DNA of 64,000 bases from Bog-756 sp963835465 (GTDB taxonomy: Bacteria; Actinomycetota; Acidimicrobiia; Acidimicrobiales; RAAP-2): positions 124,001 through 188,000 of the forward strand of contig CAWIFR010000008.1 in NCBI GenBank assembly GCA_963835465.1, given 5' to 3'. Both the position numbers and the translations under genes were made by a program. The notes beneath the pieces were generated by a model. It searched no databases. It was not told the origin of the DNA and was given only the letters and a program-made list of their open reading frames with translations. How positions within the stretch are numbered: the stretch's first letter is position 1; each line of letters opens with the position of its first letter. Of the stretch, positions 8,906 through 19,806 are shown piece by piece.

Positions 8906-11893
8906 ATGGCCACCGACCCGGCACCCACGAAGCGCTCCCGGCCATCCTCAGCGGCAACCAAGGCCACATCGACTGTTCCGGTCGCCGCCGACCAGCCGAG
9001 TGCGGTCGAGAGCATCGGCGACGGCGGGGACCGACGTGATCCATCCTCCCGCCCCCTGATTCTCTTGGACGGGATGTCCCTGGCCTTCCGGGCCTACTTC
9101 GCCCTGCCGCCCGATCTGGCCACCAGTGCAGGGGTCGTCACCAATGCTGTCCACGGCTTCACCTCGATGGTGGTCAATCTGGTCCGTGACCACCGCCCCA
9201 TCGGACTCGCCGTCGCCTTCGACCTCCCCGGTGGCACCTTCCGCGACGACATCGTGGCCGACTACAAGGGCGGTCGCTCGGAGACCCCGCCCGACCTGCC
9301 GCCCCAGTTCGACATGATCCGAACGGTCCTCGAGTCGCTGGCCATTCCCGTGCTCACCTCTGAAGGGTACGAGGCCGATGATGTGCTGGCCACGCTGGCC
9401 ACCGAGGCCCGGGACCGCGGGCATCCAGTTATCATCGTGACCGGCGACCGCGACTCCTACCAGTTGGTCGAGGACCCCTATGTCCGGGTGCTCTACAACC
9501 GCCGGGGTGTGAGCGACTACGCGCTCTACGACGAGGCCGGTATCGCCGAGCGGACCGGGGTGCGTCCGGACAAGTACCCGTTGCTGGCCGCGTTACGAGG
9601 CGATCCCTCAGACAACCTGCCCGGTGTGCCCGGGATCGGGGAGAAGACCGCGGCCAAGCTGGTCAATGAGTACGGGGACCTCGACACCCTCTTCGGCCAC
9701 CTCGACGCACTTTCGCCGAAACTGCGGGAGAATCTCGCCGACCACCTCGAGCGGGTCCGCAAGAACGCCGCGGTCATCCCACTCGTCCGTGACGTCCCTC
9801 TCGACGTCCACATCGACCAGCTGGTCCTGGGGGGATGGGATCTCGACACTGCCCATCAGGTCTTCGCCGAGCTGGAGCTCCGCCAGTTGTGGACCCGGTG
9901 CACCACGCTGATGGGTGAAGGCGCCCTCGGTGAACCGGCCCCGGGTTCGGCCCGGCCGGCTGGGGCGGTCACCGGGCCGGCGCCGACCGGCCAATCGACC
10001 GGGGACCAGCCCCCGTGGCTTGCTCGACCGGAAGCGTCCGTGCCCTCCGACGCCGCCAGTGCGGCCAAGGAGGTGGCCGGCCTGGTGGCCACTGCTCGTG
10101 ACGCGTCCGTCGCCGTGGCGCTCTATGCCCGATGGGTGGGCGACCCCGGTCGCTCAGCCCTGGCGCTCGTTGACCTTGGCTGCAGAGCCGGGGGCGGCGG
10201 GGTCCGAGCCCTCCGACGATGCCTCCACCCGCGTGGTCCATCTCGGGCCCGGTGCCGGCCCCCAGCCGCTGCTCGCCGACCGCGGCGTCTTGGAGGGGCT
10301 GGCCGCGGGGCTCGGCAGGGACGGCGTGGAGGTGGTGGCCCATGACGCCAAGGAGCTCATGCGCACGTTGTTGCCCCTGGGGATCGACATCACCGGCCTG
10401 GCCCTGGATACCGCGGTCGGTGCCTACCTGTTGGATCCCTCCACCGACAGCTACCGGGTGAGTGACCTGGCCGCCCGCTTTCTCGGCGTCGAGGTTGACG
10501 ACGGTACGGGCCCCAAGGGCCAAGGCACCTTCGCGCTGGGCGACGGGGAGGATGAGGCGAGCCGACGGACCACCCGGCCTCGATCCCTCCGTGCTTCGAG
10601 CCGGTGCGTCTCGCCGTCGTCCTGGCCCGCTTGCGTCCCCCCATGGTGGCAGCTCTGGCCGAGGTGGGGGAGAGCGACCTCCTCGACGACATCGAGCGGC
10701 CCCTCGTTCGGGTGTTGGCTCGGATGGAGGTTGTGGGGATCCCGGTCGATCGCGAGGTGCTGCGCGGGATCGCCGCCGCGCTGACCGAGGAGGTCCACTC
10801 CCTGGACGAGACCATCCAGGACCTGGCCGGCGAGCCGTTCAAGATCAACTCCGTGCCCCAGCTGCGCACGGTCCTCTACGACAAGCTCGGACTGACTCCG
10901 CTGCGCAAGACCAAGACCGGGTACTCGACCGACGCCCGGACCCTGGAGCAGCTCCGGGACCAGCACCCGATCGTCGAGGCGTTGCTCCGCTACCGCGAGG
11001 TGGAGAAGCTGCGATCCACCTACGGAGAGAGCCTGGCAGCCGAGGTGGCCGAGGACGGACGGATACACGCTACGTTCCGCCAGACGGTGGCCCGCACCGG
11101 TCGCCTCTCCTCGGACCGGCCCAACCTCCACAACATCCCGGTGCGGACTGAGGAGGGACGCCGGTTCCGGGAGGCGTTTGTTCCGTCTGCTGGCCGCCGC
11201 CTCCTGGTGGCCGACTACGACCAGGTCGAGTTGCGGGCCATCGCCCACCTGTCCGGAGATCCAGGCCTGACCGGTGCCTTCGCCGCCGGTGAAGACATCC
11301 ACCGCACCGTGGCCTCACAGGTCTTCGGCGTCGACCGTGACCAGGTCACCCAGGCCCAACGTTCCACGGCGAAGATGGTCTCCTACGGCCTGGCCTACGG
11401 CATGGAGGCCTACGGGCTCTCGCAGCGCCTGGGCGTGCCGGTGGAGGAGGCTCAGGGCATCCTGCAGGCCTTCTTTGCTGCATTCCCCTCGGTCCACGAC
11501 TACATGGAGCAGGCCGTGGCCAACGCCCGTCAGGTCGGCTACACGGTGACGGCCTTCGGCCGCCGCCGCCCGCTTCCAGACCTGGTGTCGACCAGCTACC
11601 AGGTGCGCCAGGCGGCCGAACGGCAGGCGATGAACGCCGGGATCCAGGGCCTGGCGGCCGATCTCTTCAAGGTCGCACTCATCCGCCTCGACGCCGGCTT
11701 GGAGGAGCGGGGGCTCGCCTCTGACCTGGTCCTGCAGGTCCACGACGAAGTGCTGCTGGACGTGGATCCGACGGAAGAAGACCAGGTGGCCGCCCTCACC
11801 GAGGAGGCGCTCACCGGGGCGGCCGACCTCACCGTTCCCCTGAAGGTGGCGATGGCCTGGGGCTCGTCGTGGGCCGAGGCCAAGGGGGGCTGA
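8906..11893 (+). CDS. polA: DNA polymerase I, two compensating frameshifts
   Basis: Repair and Okazaki-fragment polymerase. The N-terminal 5'-3' exonuclease (about residues 45-330) has GDRDSYQLVED and the helix-hairpin-helix region SDNLPGVPGIGEKTAAKLV. The polymerase domain has motif A (LVADYDQVELRAIAHLSGD), motif B (RSTAKMVSYGLAYGMEAYG) and motif C (LQVHDEVLLDV). The central 3'-5' exonuclease-like domain seems to lack the proofreading acidic residues, as usual in actinobacteria. Between about 10177 and 10570 the protein is readable only in a different frame (VVHLGPGAGPQPLLADRG, ALDTAVGAYLLDP); the two shifts cancel, leaving 2988 bases divisible by three. Since polA is normally indispensable, base-call errors are the likely cause. 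The N-terminal 40 residues are a low-complexity extension. Confidence 0.92.
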
Positions 11894-12045
11894 CCCCACC
11901 TGCTCGGGTCGGGGAGCTCGCCGCTCGATCCTGGTGAACGGTGGAGTACCATTGACTCCCGGTCACGACAGTGTGATCCCCTACCTTCACCGCCGGCCCT
12001 CCCGTGGGGTGCGGCGTCCGTCCGGAAAGCGAGCTACCTACCTTC

Positions 12046-13575
12046 ATGTCTGACACGCACGTCGTACCCGAGGGCACCGCCCTCCTCTCGCCCGAGGCCA
12101 TGGGCACCTTCGACGAGAACGGGGTCTACATCCCCCGCTCGGTGACCGAGGACGACCTCGGTGGCGCCTCCCTGGAAGACGCCATGGCCGGCACCATCGT
12201 CGAGTTCGAGGACGGTGATCTCGTCGAGGGGACCGTGGTCAAGATCGACCGGGACGAAGTGCTGCTCGACATCGGGTTCAAGTCCGAGGGCGTCATCCCG
12301 GTGCGTGAGCTGTCCATTCGCAATGACGTGGATCCCTCGGAGATCGTGACCCTGGGCGAGGCGATCGAGGCCCTTGTCCTCCAGAAGGAGGACAAGGAAG
12401 GTCGCCTGATCCTCTCCAAGAAGCGGGCCCAGTACGAGCGGGCGTGGGGCACCATCGAGAAGCTGAAGGAGAGTGACGAGGTGGTCACCGGCCCCGTCAT
12501 CGAGGTGGTCAAGGGTGGCCTCATCGTCGACATCGGCCTGCGGGGCTTCCTCCCCGCATCCCTGGTCGAACTGCGCCGCGTTCGCGAGCTCCAGCCTTAC
12601 GTGGGCAGGGTCATCGAGGCCAAGATCATCGAGCTGGACCGGAACCGGAACAACGTGGTGCTGTCGCGGCGGGCATGGCTGGAGGAGACGCAGAAGGAAC
12701 AGCGGGGCGAATTCCTGGTCAATCTCAAGCCGGGCGAGCGGCGCAAGGGCGTCGTGTCCTCGGTGGTGAATTTCGGCGCCTTTGTCGACCTTGGCGGCAT
12801 GGACGGGCTGGTCCACGTGTCCGAGCTCTCCTGGAAGCACGTCGACCATCCCTCCTCGGTGGTGTCGGTGGGCGATGAGATCGATGTCGAGGTTCTCGAT
12901 GTCGACCTGTCGAAGGAGCGCATCAGCCTCTCGCTGAAGGCCACCCAGACCGACCCGTGGCAGGAGTTCGCCAACTCTCACCAAGTGGGAGAGCTCGTCT
13001 ACGGACGTATCACCAAGCTGGTGCCGTTCGGGTCGTTCGTCCAGGTGGGTGACGGGATCGAAGGCCTGGTGCACATCTCGGAGATGGCCGGCCACCATGT
13101 CGACCTCCCCGAGCAGGTGGTGACGCCCGGAGAGGAGCTGTGGGTCAAGATCATCGACATCGACCTGCAGCGCCGCCGGATCAGTCTGTCCATCAAGCAG
13201 GCCGCCGAGGGTGGCGAGGTGTCCGAGGAGTACCGCGAGGCCTTCGGCGAGCATGCGTACGACGAAGAGGGCAACTACGTCGGTCCGGTGTTCGCCGAGA
13301 CCGAGTTCACCCCGGAGACCGAGGCCCAGGCAGCCTGGGCTGACTACGTGGCCGAACATGGTAGCGGCGAGGGTGGCCCGGAGATGCCGGCAGGTGAGGT
13401 GGCGGCCCCAGAGGCCCCGGCTGAGGTGGTGCCCGCCCCTGAGGCGGCAGCGCCGGAGACCCCGGTAGGAGCGGCTCCCGCCCCTGAGGCGGCAGCGCCA
13501 GAGGCCCCCGCAGGAGCGGCTCCCGCCCCCGAGTCGGCGGCTCCTGAGGCCGGCATCCCGACCACCGAGGGCTGA
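12046..13575 (+). CDS. rpsA: 30S ribosomal protein S1
   Basis: Single-stranded-RNA-binding ribosomal protein that helps load mRNA. Four S1 repeats are visible: GDLVEGTVVKIDRDEVLLDI (from about residue 58), VVTGPVIEVVKGGLIVDIGL, RRKGVVSSVVNFGAFVDLGG and LVYGRITKLVPFGSFVQVGD (ending about residue 385). The ATG at 12046 starts MSDTHVVPEG; a longer in-frame GTG start at 12004 is less likely. The last 70 residues are an Ala/Pro/Glu-rich tail built from a 15-residue repeat. Actinobacterial S1 usually has four repeats and a variable acidic tail, as here. No strong Shine-Dalgarno is visible. Confidence 0.95.
   Translation: MSDTHVVPEGTALLSPEAMGTFDENGVYIPRSVTEDDLGGASLEDAMAGTIVEFEDGDLVEGTVVKIDRDEVLLDIGFKSEGVIPVRELSIRNDVDPSEIVTLGEAIEALVLQKEDKEGRLILSKKRAQYERAWGTIEKLKESDEVVTGPVIEVVKGGLIVDIGLRGFLPASLVELRRVRELQPYVGRVIEAKIIELDRNRNNVVLSRRAWLEETQKEQRGEFLVNLKPGERRKGVVSSVVNFGAFVDLGGMDGLVHVSELSWKHVDHPSSVVSVGDEIDVEVLDVDLSKERISLSLKATQTDPWQEFANSHQVGELVYGRITKLVPFGSFVQVGDGIEGLVHISEMAGHHVDLPEQVVTPGEELWVKIIDIDLQRRRISLSIKQAAEGGEVSEEYREAFGEHAYDEEGNYVGPVFAETEFTPETEAQAAWADYVAEHGSGEGGPEMPAGEVAAPEAPAEVVPAPEAAAPETPVGAAPAPEAAAPEAPAGAAPAPESAAPEAGIPTTEG
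13432..13545 (+). repeat. 45-bp tandem repeats in the rpsA tail
   Basis: The string CCCGCCCCTGAGGCGGCAGC begins at 13432 and again at 13477, and a degenerate copy begins at 13522, a period of 45 bases or 15 codons. It encodes repeated Ala/Pro/Glu segments at the C-terminus of ribosomal protein S1. Such tracts vary in copy number and are prone to assembly error. Confidence 0.75.
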
Positions 13576-13578
13576 CCG

Positions 13579-13596
13579 GGCCGGGATCACCCGGCC
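13579..13596 (+). terminator. GC hairpin after rpsA
   Basis: A perfect 7-bp stem (GGCCGGG with CCCGGCC) and a 4-base loop ATCA begin four bases after the rpsA stop. There is no U-tract, as is common for actinobacterial intrinsic terminators. It lies between two convergent genes. Confidence 0.4.
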
Positions 13597-13687
13597 ACAG
13601 CCGCTCCTCCCTGGGGCCGCACACCGATCGCCGGAGTTGGGCCGGCGACCAGGAACGGGCAGGCCGCCATCGGGCCCTTGGAGGCGG

Positions 13688-14968
13688 CTACGTGGGCGTG
13701 CCCCGCTTCTTGCCCGACTTCGACCCGTCGGGAGGATCAGCCGAGGCTTGCGGTCCAGGGCTTCCATGCGACGTATCAGTGCCCGTACCCGGATCCGGAG
13801 GGGCCGTCACCGGCGCCTGGACGGTGGGAGGGGTGCGAACCGGTGGCACTGCAGGAGCCGGTGCAGCCGGTGGCGTAGGAGGAGCGGAAGGGGATGACGG
13901 CGAAGCCGCGACCCCATCCGCCGACGTGGACGCGCCGTCGCCCTCGATGAGCGGGAAATGGCAGGCCACCTGGTGGCCGGGTCGGATGTCGCGCAACGGC
14001 GGCTCCTGTTCGGCACAGAGATCCTGCGCGTAGGGGCACCGAGTGCGGAACCGGCAGCCAGAGGGCGGATTGAGCGGAGAGGGCAGCTCCCCGGTCAGCG
14101 CCTTCTGGCCTCCACTCTGATCGGGGTCCGGTTCGGGAATGGACGCCAGGAGGGCCTCGGTATAGGGGTGAGCGGCCGCCCGGTACAGTTCGTCCGACCC
14201 GGCGACCTCGACCAGTTTGCCGAGGTACATCACCGCCACCCGGTCGCTCACGTTCTTGACCACGGCGAGGTCGTGCGCGATGAACACCATGGTCAGGCCG
14301 AATCGCTCCTTCAGGTCAGCCAGCAGGTTGAGGATCTGGGCCTGGACGGAGACGTCGAGGGCCGAGACCGGTTCATCGCAGATCAGCAGGTCGGGCTCGG
14401 CCATCAGGGCCCGGGCGATGCTGATGCGCTGGCACTGGCCTCCGGAGAACTCCTGGGGCCGCCGGTCACCGGCCGTGTCCGGGTCGATTCCTACCGCCTC
14501 GAGCATCTCGCGGACCTTGACTGCCCGCTCCTTTTTGGTGCCGCGCCGCCAGATGCTGAGCGGCTCGGCCACGATGTCTCGCACCCGGCGACGAGGATTG
14601 AGCGAGGAAATGGGGTCCTGGAAGATCATCTGGATCTTGGTCCGGACCCTCCGGAGGTCGCGGCTGGACAGCCTCGTCAGATCTTGGCCCTTGTAGTGGA
14701 CCGATCCCGAGGTGGGCGGCTGCACCTGCACCAGGGCCCGGCCGGTGGTGGACTTCCCGCACCCGGACTCGCCGACCAGACCCAAGGTCTCCCCGTTGCG
14801 CACAGAAAAGGAGACGCCGGACACCGCCTGTACGGTCTGACGGCCACTGCGGAACTCCACCACGAGCTTGTCGGCGGTGAGCACGATCTGGTCGTCTCCG
14901 GAGGTGGACGCCGGTCCCGGGCCCCTCGCCATGGCACTCTCCGCCGGTGCTGCTGACGTATCGGTCAT
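13688..14968 (-). CDS. Oligopeptide ABC transporter ATP-binding protein (DppF/OppF type)
   Basis: Second ATPase of the peptide importer, 426 residues. Walker A GESGCGKSTTG (about residue 65), Q-loop FQDPISSLNPRRRV, signature FSGGQCQRISIARAL, Walker B LLICDEPVSALDVSVQ and switch His in FIAHDLAVV. The C-terminal oligopeptide extension holds CRFRTRCPYAQDLC, the cysteine motif typical of DppD/F proteins. The last 85 residues are a Pro/Ala/Ser-rich low-complexity tail ending KSGKKRGTPT, beyond the usual length. The start ATG overlaps the stop of the upstream ATPase by four bases (ATGA), which fixes the start. Last gene of the operon. Confidence 0.9.
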   Translation of the reverse strand: MTDTSAAPAESAMARGPGPASTSGDDQIVLTADKLVVEFRSGRQTVQAVSGVSFSVRNGETLGLVGESGCGKSTTGRALVQVQPPTSGSVHYKGQDLTRLSSRDLRRVRTKIQMIFQDPISSLNPRRRVRDIVAEPLSIWRRGTKKERAVKVREMLEAVGIDPDTAGDRRPQEFSGGQCQRISIARALMAEPDLLICDEPVSALDVSVQAQILNLLADLKERFGLTMVFIAHDLAVVKNVSDRVAVMYLGKLVEVAGSDELYRAAAHPYTEALLASIPEPDPDQSGGQKALTGELPSPLNPPSGCRFRTRCPYAQDLCAEQEPPLRDIRPGHQVACHFPLIEGDGASTSADGVAASPSSPSAPPTPPAAPAPAVPPVRTPPTVQAPVTAPPDPGTGTDTSHGSPGPQASADPPDGSKSGKKRGTPT

Positions 14969-16170
14969 GACGGCGCCTGCCCCGACTCGGTCCCCGTGCC
15001 GACCCCTGGCGTGCCGCGGCCGGGCGGGACGCCGGACCCGGTCGGAGACTCCGGGTCGGGGCCGGGCACCGCGGCCATGGCCGCCGCCACGGGCCCCGGG
15101 ACGGTGGGTGAGGCCATAGGAGCCGTCGATACCCCGTTGACCAGTGGGAACCAGCAGGCAAAGAGATGGTCCGGCGAGCCGGCCGTGCGCAGCGGGGGCT
15201 CGCTCTCCCGGCACTTGTCCTGGGCATAGGGACAGCGGGGGGCGAACCGACATCCCTTGGGCGGGTGGATGAGATCAGGTGGGCGTCCGGCGATGGCGTT
15301 GAGGCGCACCCCGCTCGGATCGGATAGGCGAGGGATCGAGTCCATGAGGGCACGGGTGTAGGGCATGTGGGTGTCATGGAAGAGCGTGCGCGTCGGGGCC
15401 TGCTCCACGATCCGCCCCGCGTACATGACGACGATGTCGTCAGCACGATTGGCCACCACCCCAAGGTCGTGAGTGACGAGGATCACTGCCATGTGGCGCT
15501 CTCGCTGCAGGTCCGCCAGCAGGTCGAGGATCTGGGCCTGCACGGTGACGTCGAGACCGGTGGTGGGTTCGTCAGCCATAACCAACCGGGGGGCGCAGGC
15601 CAGGGCGATGGCGATCATCACCCGCTGGCGCATACCACCCGACAGCTGGAACGGATACCAACGGATGCGCTCTTCTGGCGAGGGAATGCCCACCGACCGG
15701 AGCAGCTCGATCGCAGTGGCCTCAGCCTCTTTGCGGTCCATGTGGACATGGAGCCGGAGCGACTCGGTGATCTGCTTGCCGATCCGCTTGACCGGATTGA
15801 GCGCGGTCATCGGATCCTGGAAGATCATGCTGAGCTCGGCCCCCCACACGCCGCGGAGTTGCTCGGGAGACATGGCAGTCAGGTCGTGCCCGGCAAAGTG
15901 CACCGTCCCGCTGGTGATCACGTCCCGTGGCGGCAGCAGGCCCATGATCGAGCGCGACAGCACGGTCTTGCCGGAACCCGACTCGCCGACGATGCCCAGG
16001 GTCTTGCCCCGGTCCACCGACAGGGAGACGCCATCCACCGCCCGCACCGTGCCCCGGGTCGTCCTGAACGCGGTGTGGAGGTCCTCGACCACCAGCAACG
16101 GCCCGGAATCAGTACCAACATCGGGAAACGCCAAGGCGGCGGCGCCGCGTTTGGAGGACCGACGGTTCAC
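14965..16170 (-). CDS. Oligopeptide ABC transporter ATP-binding protein (DppD/OppD type)
   Basis: First ATPase of the peptide importer, 401 residues. Walker A GESGSGKTVLSRS, Q-loop FQDPMTALNPVKRI, signature LSGGMRQRVMIAIALA, Walker B LVMADEPTTGLDVTVQ and switch His in LVTHDLGVVA. The cysteine-containing C-terminal motif CRFAPRCPYAQDKC lies near residue 320. The last 50 residues are Pro/Gly-rich. Its start overlaps the permease stop by four bases, and its stop overlaps the DppF-type start, so three genes are translationally coupled. Confidence 0.9.
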   Translation of the reverse strand: MNRRSSKRGAAALAFPDVGTDSGPLLVVEDLHTAFRTTRGTVRAVDGVSLSVDRGKTLGIVGESGSGKTVLSRSIMGLLPPRDVITSGTVHFAGHDLTAMSPEQLRGVWGAELSMIFQDPMTALNPVKRIGKQITESLRLHVHMDRKEAEATAIELLRSVGIPSPEERIRWYPFQLSGGMRQRVMIAIALACAPRLVMADEPTTGLDVTVQAQILDLLADLQRERHMAVILVTHDLGVVANRADDIVVMYAGRIVEQAPTRTLFHDTHMPYTRALMDSIPRLSDPSGVRLNAIAGRPPDLIHPPKGCRFAPRCPYAQDKCRESEPPLRTAGSPDHLFACWFPLVNGVSTAPMASPTVPGPVAAAMAAVPGPDPESPTGSGVPPGRGTPGVGTGTESGQAPS

Positions 16171-17126
16171 AGGAGGCCCTCACGGATGTCGAAGCGTTGG
16201 CGCAGCCGGTCCCCGATGAGGTTGATGGACAGCAGCAGCAAGAACATCGAGAGCACGGGCCACAACATGACGTACGGGTTGATGTTGAGGGTGCCGTTGG
16301 ACGTCCCCTCGGAGATCATGTTCCCCCACGAGGCGGTGGGCGCCGGCACCGAGAGGCCGAGGAAGGCCAGGGAGCCTTCGATGACAATGACGCCGGCTAC
16401 CGTGATGAGGCCGAAGGTGACAGCCACCGGCACCACGTTGGGCAGGATCTCCCGAAAGACGATGCGCGACGACTTGGCCCCGAGAGTCCGGGCGGCGATG
16501 ACGAACTCACGGTTGGCGAAGGCCAGACTGGAGGCCCGCACCACCCGGTACAGCAGCGGGACCACGGCGATCGACAAGATGACGGTGATCTTGAACAGCG
16601 ACTGGCCCCAGAAGGCCAGGATGGCGATCACCGCCACGATGGCCGGGAAAGCGAGAAGCACGAAGGAGCCTGCGTTGAGGGCCACATCCAGCCGGCCACC
16701 CTTGTAGCCGGAGATCAGCCCCAACGTTCCGCCGATGAGCATCCCGATGGCCACCGAGACGAATCCGACCACGAGCGACACCCGGGCCCCGAAGACCAGT
16801 CGACTGAACAGGTCACGGCCGAGGTCATCGGTCCCGAGTAGGTGGTGGACGCTGGGCGGGGCATTGATAGCGGAATAGTTCTGGAAATTGGGATTGGGGA
16901 GGGGGAGCACATTGGCCAGGACGGCCATGAGCACCACCAGGCTCACCCACCCGATGGCCAGCCAGAACAGGATGCCCATGGGCTTGGACACCATGATGTC
17001 CTGGGAGTCGAGGCTCTCGCTCTGACGCGAGACGACCAACTCGTCGACGGCCGCCAGCCCCGGTACCTGGTCGCTCAGGAGGCGCCCCGAGTTTTTCGTG
17101 CTGGCGAGCTCTCGATCGTCAGGCAT
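16167..17126 (-). CDS. Oligopeptide ABC transporter permease (DppC type)
   Basis: Inner-membrane permease, 319 residues. A cytoplasmic N-terminus of about 50 residues precedes a first membrane helix (LFWLAIGWVSLVVLMAVLAN). The periplasm-facing loop has HLLGTDDLGRDLFSRLVFGA, the DppC hallmark, and the EAA-like coupling loop is AARTLGAKSSRIVFREILPN. Six membrane segments are expected. It follows the DppB gene by three bases and overlaps the next ATPase gene. Confidence 0.93.
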   Translation of the reverse strand: MPDDRELASTKNSGRLLSDQVPGLAAVDELVVSRQSESLDSQDIMVSKPMGILFWLAIGWVSLVVLMAVLANVLPLPNPNFQNYSAINAPPSVHHLLGTDDLGRDLFSRLVFGARVSLVVGFVSVAIGMLIGGTLGLISGYKGGRLDVALNAGSFVLLAFPAIVAVIAILAFWGQSLFKITVILSIAVVPLLYRVVRASSLAFANREFVIAARTLGAKSSRIVFREILPNVVPVAVTFGLITVAGVIVIEGSLAFLGLSVPAPTASWGNMISEGTSNGTLNINPYVMLWPVLSMFLLLLSINLIGDRLRQRFDIREGLL

Positions 17127-17129
17127 CGC

Positions 17130-18074
17130 TCACTCCCGGGTCACTCTCGGGTCGACCACGGTGAAGAGGAAGTCGATGATGAACTGGATCACCACGTACG
17201 CGATGGCTACCACCAGAGCGATCCCCTGGACCACCAGGTAGTCGCGCTGCTGCACGGCCTGCACCAAGGAGTAGCCCAGCCCGTCGATGGCGAAGAGGTA
17301 CTCCACGATGAACGTCCCGGCCAGCAGGGCACCGATGTTGACCCCGGCGGCGGCCAGCAACGAGAAGGAAGAGGGTCGGAAGGCATGGCGCCACATGATG
17401 GTGCGGTTGCCCAGCCCCTTGGAGCGGGCCATGGTGATGAAGTCCTCCTGCAGGGTACTGATGAGGTCCGACCGCAGCAGCCGGTAGTAGACGGCGATGG
17501 AGCCCGCGGTGATGGCCAACGAGGGAAGGATCATGTCGTGCAGGTTGGACGCGGGGTTCTGGGAGAAGGGCACGTACCCGGTGGCCGGGAACCAGTGCAA
17601 CCCCACGGCAAAGATGGCCACCATGATCGGGGCGATGACGAAGGGAGGTAGCGCCAACAGCCCGAAGGTGCTGGTGGTGGACACATTGTCCAAGGCGCGG
17701 TTGGGACGCCTGGAGGTGATTAGGGCCATGGGAATGGCCACCGAAAAGGCGATCACCTGCGAGATGATGATCAGCTCGAGGTCGATGGGGAATCCCGTCG
17801 CCACGATGTGGGTGACCGACTCGTGGTTGAGGTAGGACTGGCCCAGGTTGCCGTGGAATACCGCGCCGAGCCAGACGAAGTACTGCTGGTAGAGCGGCTT
17901 GTTCAGCCCCAGCTGCTGGAAGAGGACCGCCCGGTTGTGGGCGGTGTCGTTGGGTCCGAGGATGACCACCGAAGGGTCGCCCGGCAGCAGGTGCACCAGC
18001 ATGAAGCACAGCACCGAGATGATGAACGCCACCACCACCAGCTGGAGGAATCGGCGAATGAAGTACTTGGCCAT
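17130..18074 (-). CDS. Oligopeptide ABC transporter permease (DppB type)
   Basis: Partner permease, 314 residues, starting MAKYFIRRFLQLVVVAFIIS, the usual DppB N-terminal helix. The first loop has HLLPGDPSVVILGP and the coupling loop ARSKGLGNRTIMWRHAFRPS. The fifth-helix loop GTFIVEYLFAIDGLGYSLVQ matches the family's signature. Six membrane helices. The 35-base gap from the upstream binding-protein gene fits one operon. Confidence 0.93.
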   Translation of the reverse strand: MAKYFIRRFLQLVVVAFIISVLCFMLVHLLPGDPSVVILGPNDTAHNRAVLFQQLGLNKPLYQQYFVWLGAVFHGNLGQSYLNHESVTHIVATGFPIDLELIIISQVIAFSVAIPMALITSRRPNRALDNVSTTSTFGLLALPPFVIAPIMVAIFAVGLHWFPATGYVPFSQNPASNLHDMILPSLAITAGSIAVYYRLLRSDLISTLQEDFITMARSKGLGNRTIMWRHAFRPSSFSLLAAAGVNIGALLAGTFIVEYLFAIDGLGYSLVQAVQQRDYLVVQGIALVVAIAYVVIQFIIDFLFTVVDPRVTRE

Positions 18075-18109
18075 GATGAATCAGTGGGCGGAGCGGGAGG
18101 CCCGTCCGT

Positions 18110-19806
18110 CTATCCGTTCAACCAGATCTGGGTCGGGAAGATGATGCCCTCGTCGAACCCGTAGCCCGGCGCCCCGCTGGGCATGGTCAGGCCGGCGAAG
18201 TTCTCGACGCGGGCCTGACCGACCATGGCGAAGGGGTACTGCTCCAGCCAGAGGTAGGGGAGATCGGCGGCCAGCCGCTGATCGAGTTTCTTGTACGCCG
18301 TCACCCGGGTCGACTGGCTCGACGAGGTGCGGCCGGACTGCAGGGAGAACTCGATCTCGGGGTCGGAGTTGCGGGGAAATTCAGGCCGATGGCCCCCACG
18401 GGGGAGATGGTGGTGGTGGAGAACCAGACGTAGTTGAGGTCGGGATCGACCGCCCCGAACTGGTACGAGGTGGCGGCCTGGAACTTGCCGGTGATGAAGT
18501 CGGTGATCAGGGTGGCCTGCTGGATGCTGGCCACGGTGATGTCGAAGCCAACCTGGTTCCACATCTGCTGAATGATCTGGACGAGGCTCTCCAGCCGGGG
18601 GTCGGTCACCGTGGTCAGGGTCAGCGCCGGGGTGCCGTGCTCGGCCTTGTACTGGTTGACGAGGGCCTTGGCCGCGGCCGGGTCGAAGTCTGGGTAGCCG
18701 GTGTTGCTGCTGTAGTACGGCGAACCCGGTTGGAAGAGGCCGTTGATGGGCTTGGTGAACCCACCGCCGAAGATCTTCAGGATCTGCTTGACGTCGAGTC
18801 CCTTGGCCAGCGCCTGACGGACCCGGAGGTCGTTGGTGGGGGCGACGGCGGTGTTGAGCATCACGAAGGCCACGGTCGGCTCCCCGATGATCCCGGTCAG
18901 GCTGTTGACCAGCTGGTATTGCGACTGGCCGGTGAACTCCTTGATGGTCACCGGGTCACTGGTCAGGATGAGGTCGACCCCACCCGTCTTCAGGGTGGCC
19001 GCCCGCTGGGTGTCGTCGGGGATGGGTTTGAAGGTCACCTGGTCCAGGTGAGGGAGACCACTGCGCCAGTAGTTGGGGTTCTTGGTGGCGGTGAAGTGGT
19101 CGTTGGGCTGCCATGACGAGTAGATGAACGGTCCGGTCCCGATGGGGGTGGGCGTCTTGCCGGCCGCGGTCTGGTCCAGCATGGCCTGGCCCACGACGTA
19201 GCCGACCTGGGTGGCCAGGCCGGCGGCGAACGCCGGCCGGGGGGCCGCCAGGTTGTAGACCAGGGTCATGGCGTCCGGGGTGTCGACCGAGGTGATGCCC
19301 TTCAACGCCGTCCCGGTGAGAGCCGAGGCGGCGAGGGCGGTGTAGTTGTTCTTCACCACCGTGGAGGTGAGGTCGGACCCGTCGCTGAACTTCACCCCCG
19401 ATCGCAGGGTCAAGGTCCACACCGTGAAGTCGGAGTTGGGGGTGAGGGACTTGGCCAGGTACGGCTGCACGGTGCCATCGGCAGCGATCCACATCAACGG
19501 GTCGTAGACGGTGTTGGCGTAGAGGAATCCGTTGGTGTCCCAGTGGTTGGAAGGCGGGAAGAAGCCGTCGATCTCGGCCAGGGTGCCGATGGTCACCGAG
19601 CCGCCCTTCTTGGCCGGACCGGTATTGACCCCCGGCTTGCCACCGCCGGACGGGGAGCCCGCGGACGTGGTCGACGACGAGGTCGAGGGGCTGGACGAGC
19701 AGCCGGCGAGGACGCTGGCCGAACCCGCCCCCAGCATGACCAGTCCCCCCGCGGCCGCTCCACGAGACAGAAATGATCGGCGACTGAATTCGTTACCCGA
19801 TGTCAC
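18110..19806 (-). CDS. Peptide-binding lipoprotein (SBP family 5), one frameshift
   Basis: Extracellular receptor of the importer, about 565 residues. The N-terminus EFSRRSFLSRGAAAGGLVML combines a twin-arginine motif with a lipobox (LAGC), so the protein is probably Tat-exported and lipid-anchored. A low-complexity Ser/Thr/Gly linker follows, then the family 5 fold (DPLMWIAADGTVQPYLAKSL, TGPFIYSSWQPNDHFTATKN). Near 18373-18376, in a GGGG run, one base seems missing: the upstream frame ends in nonsense while the other frame continues DPEIEFSLQSGRTSSSQSTR to IFPTQIWLNG. The GTG start at 19806 has GGGGGA a few bases upstream. First gene of the operon. Confidence 0.88.

Noticed and set aside
12034..13767. 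577-codon open frame antisense to rpsA
   Set aside because: Shadow of a high-GC gene: Leu/Asp/His-rich, no family motif, and the opposite strand clearly encodes ribosomal protein S1.
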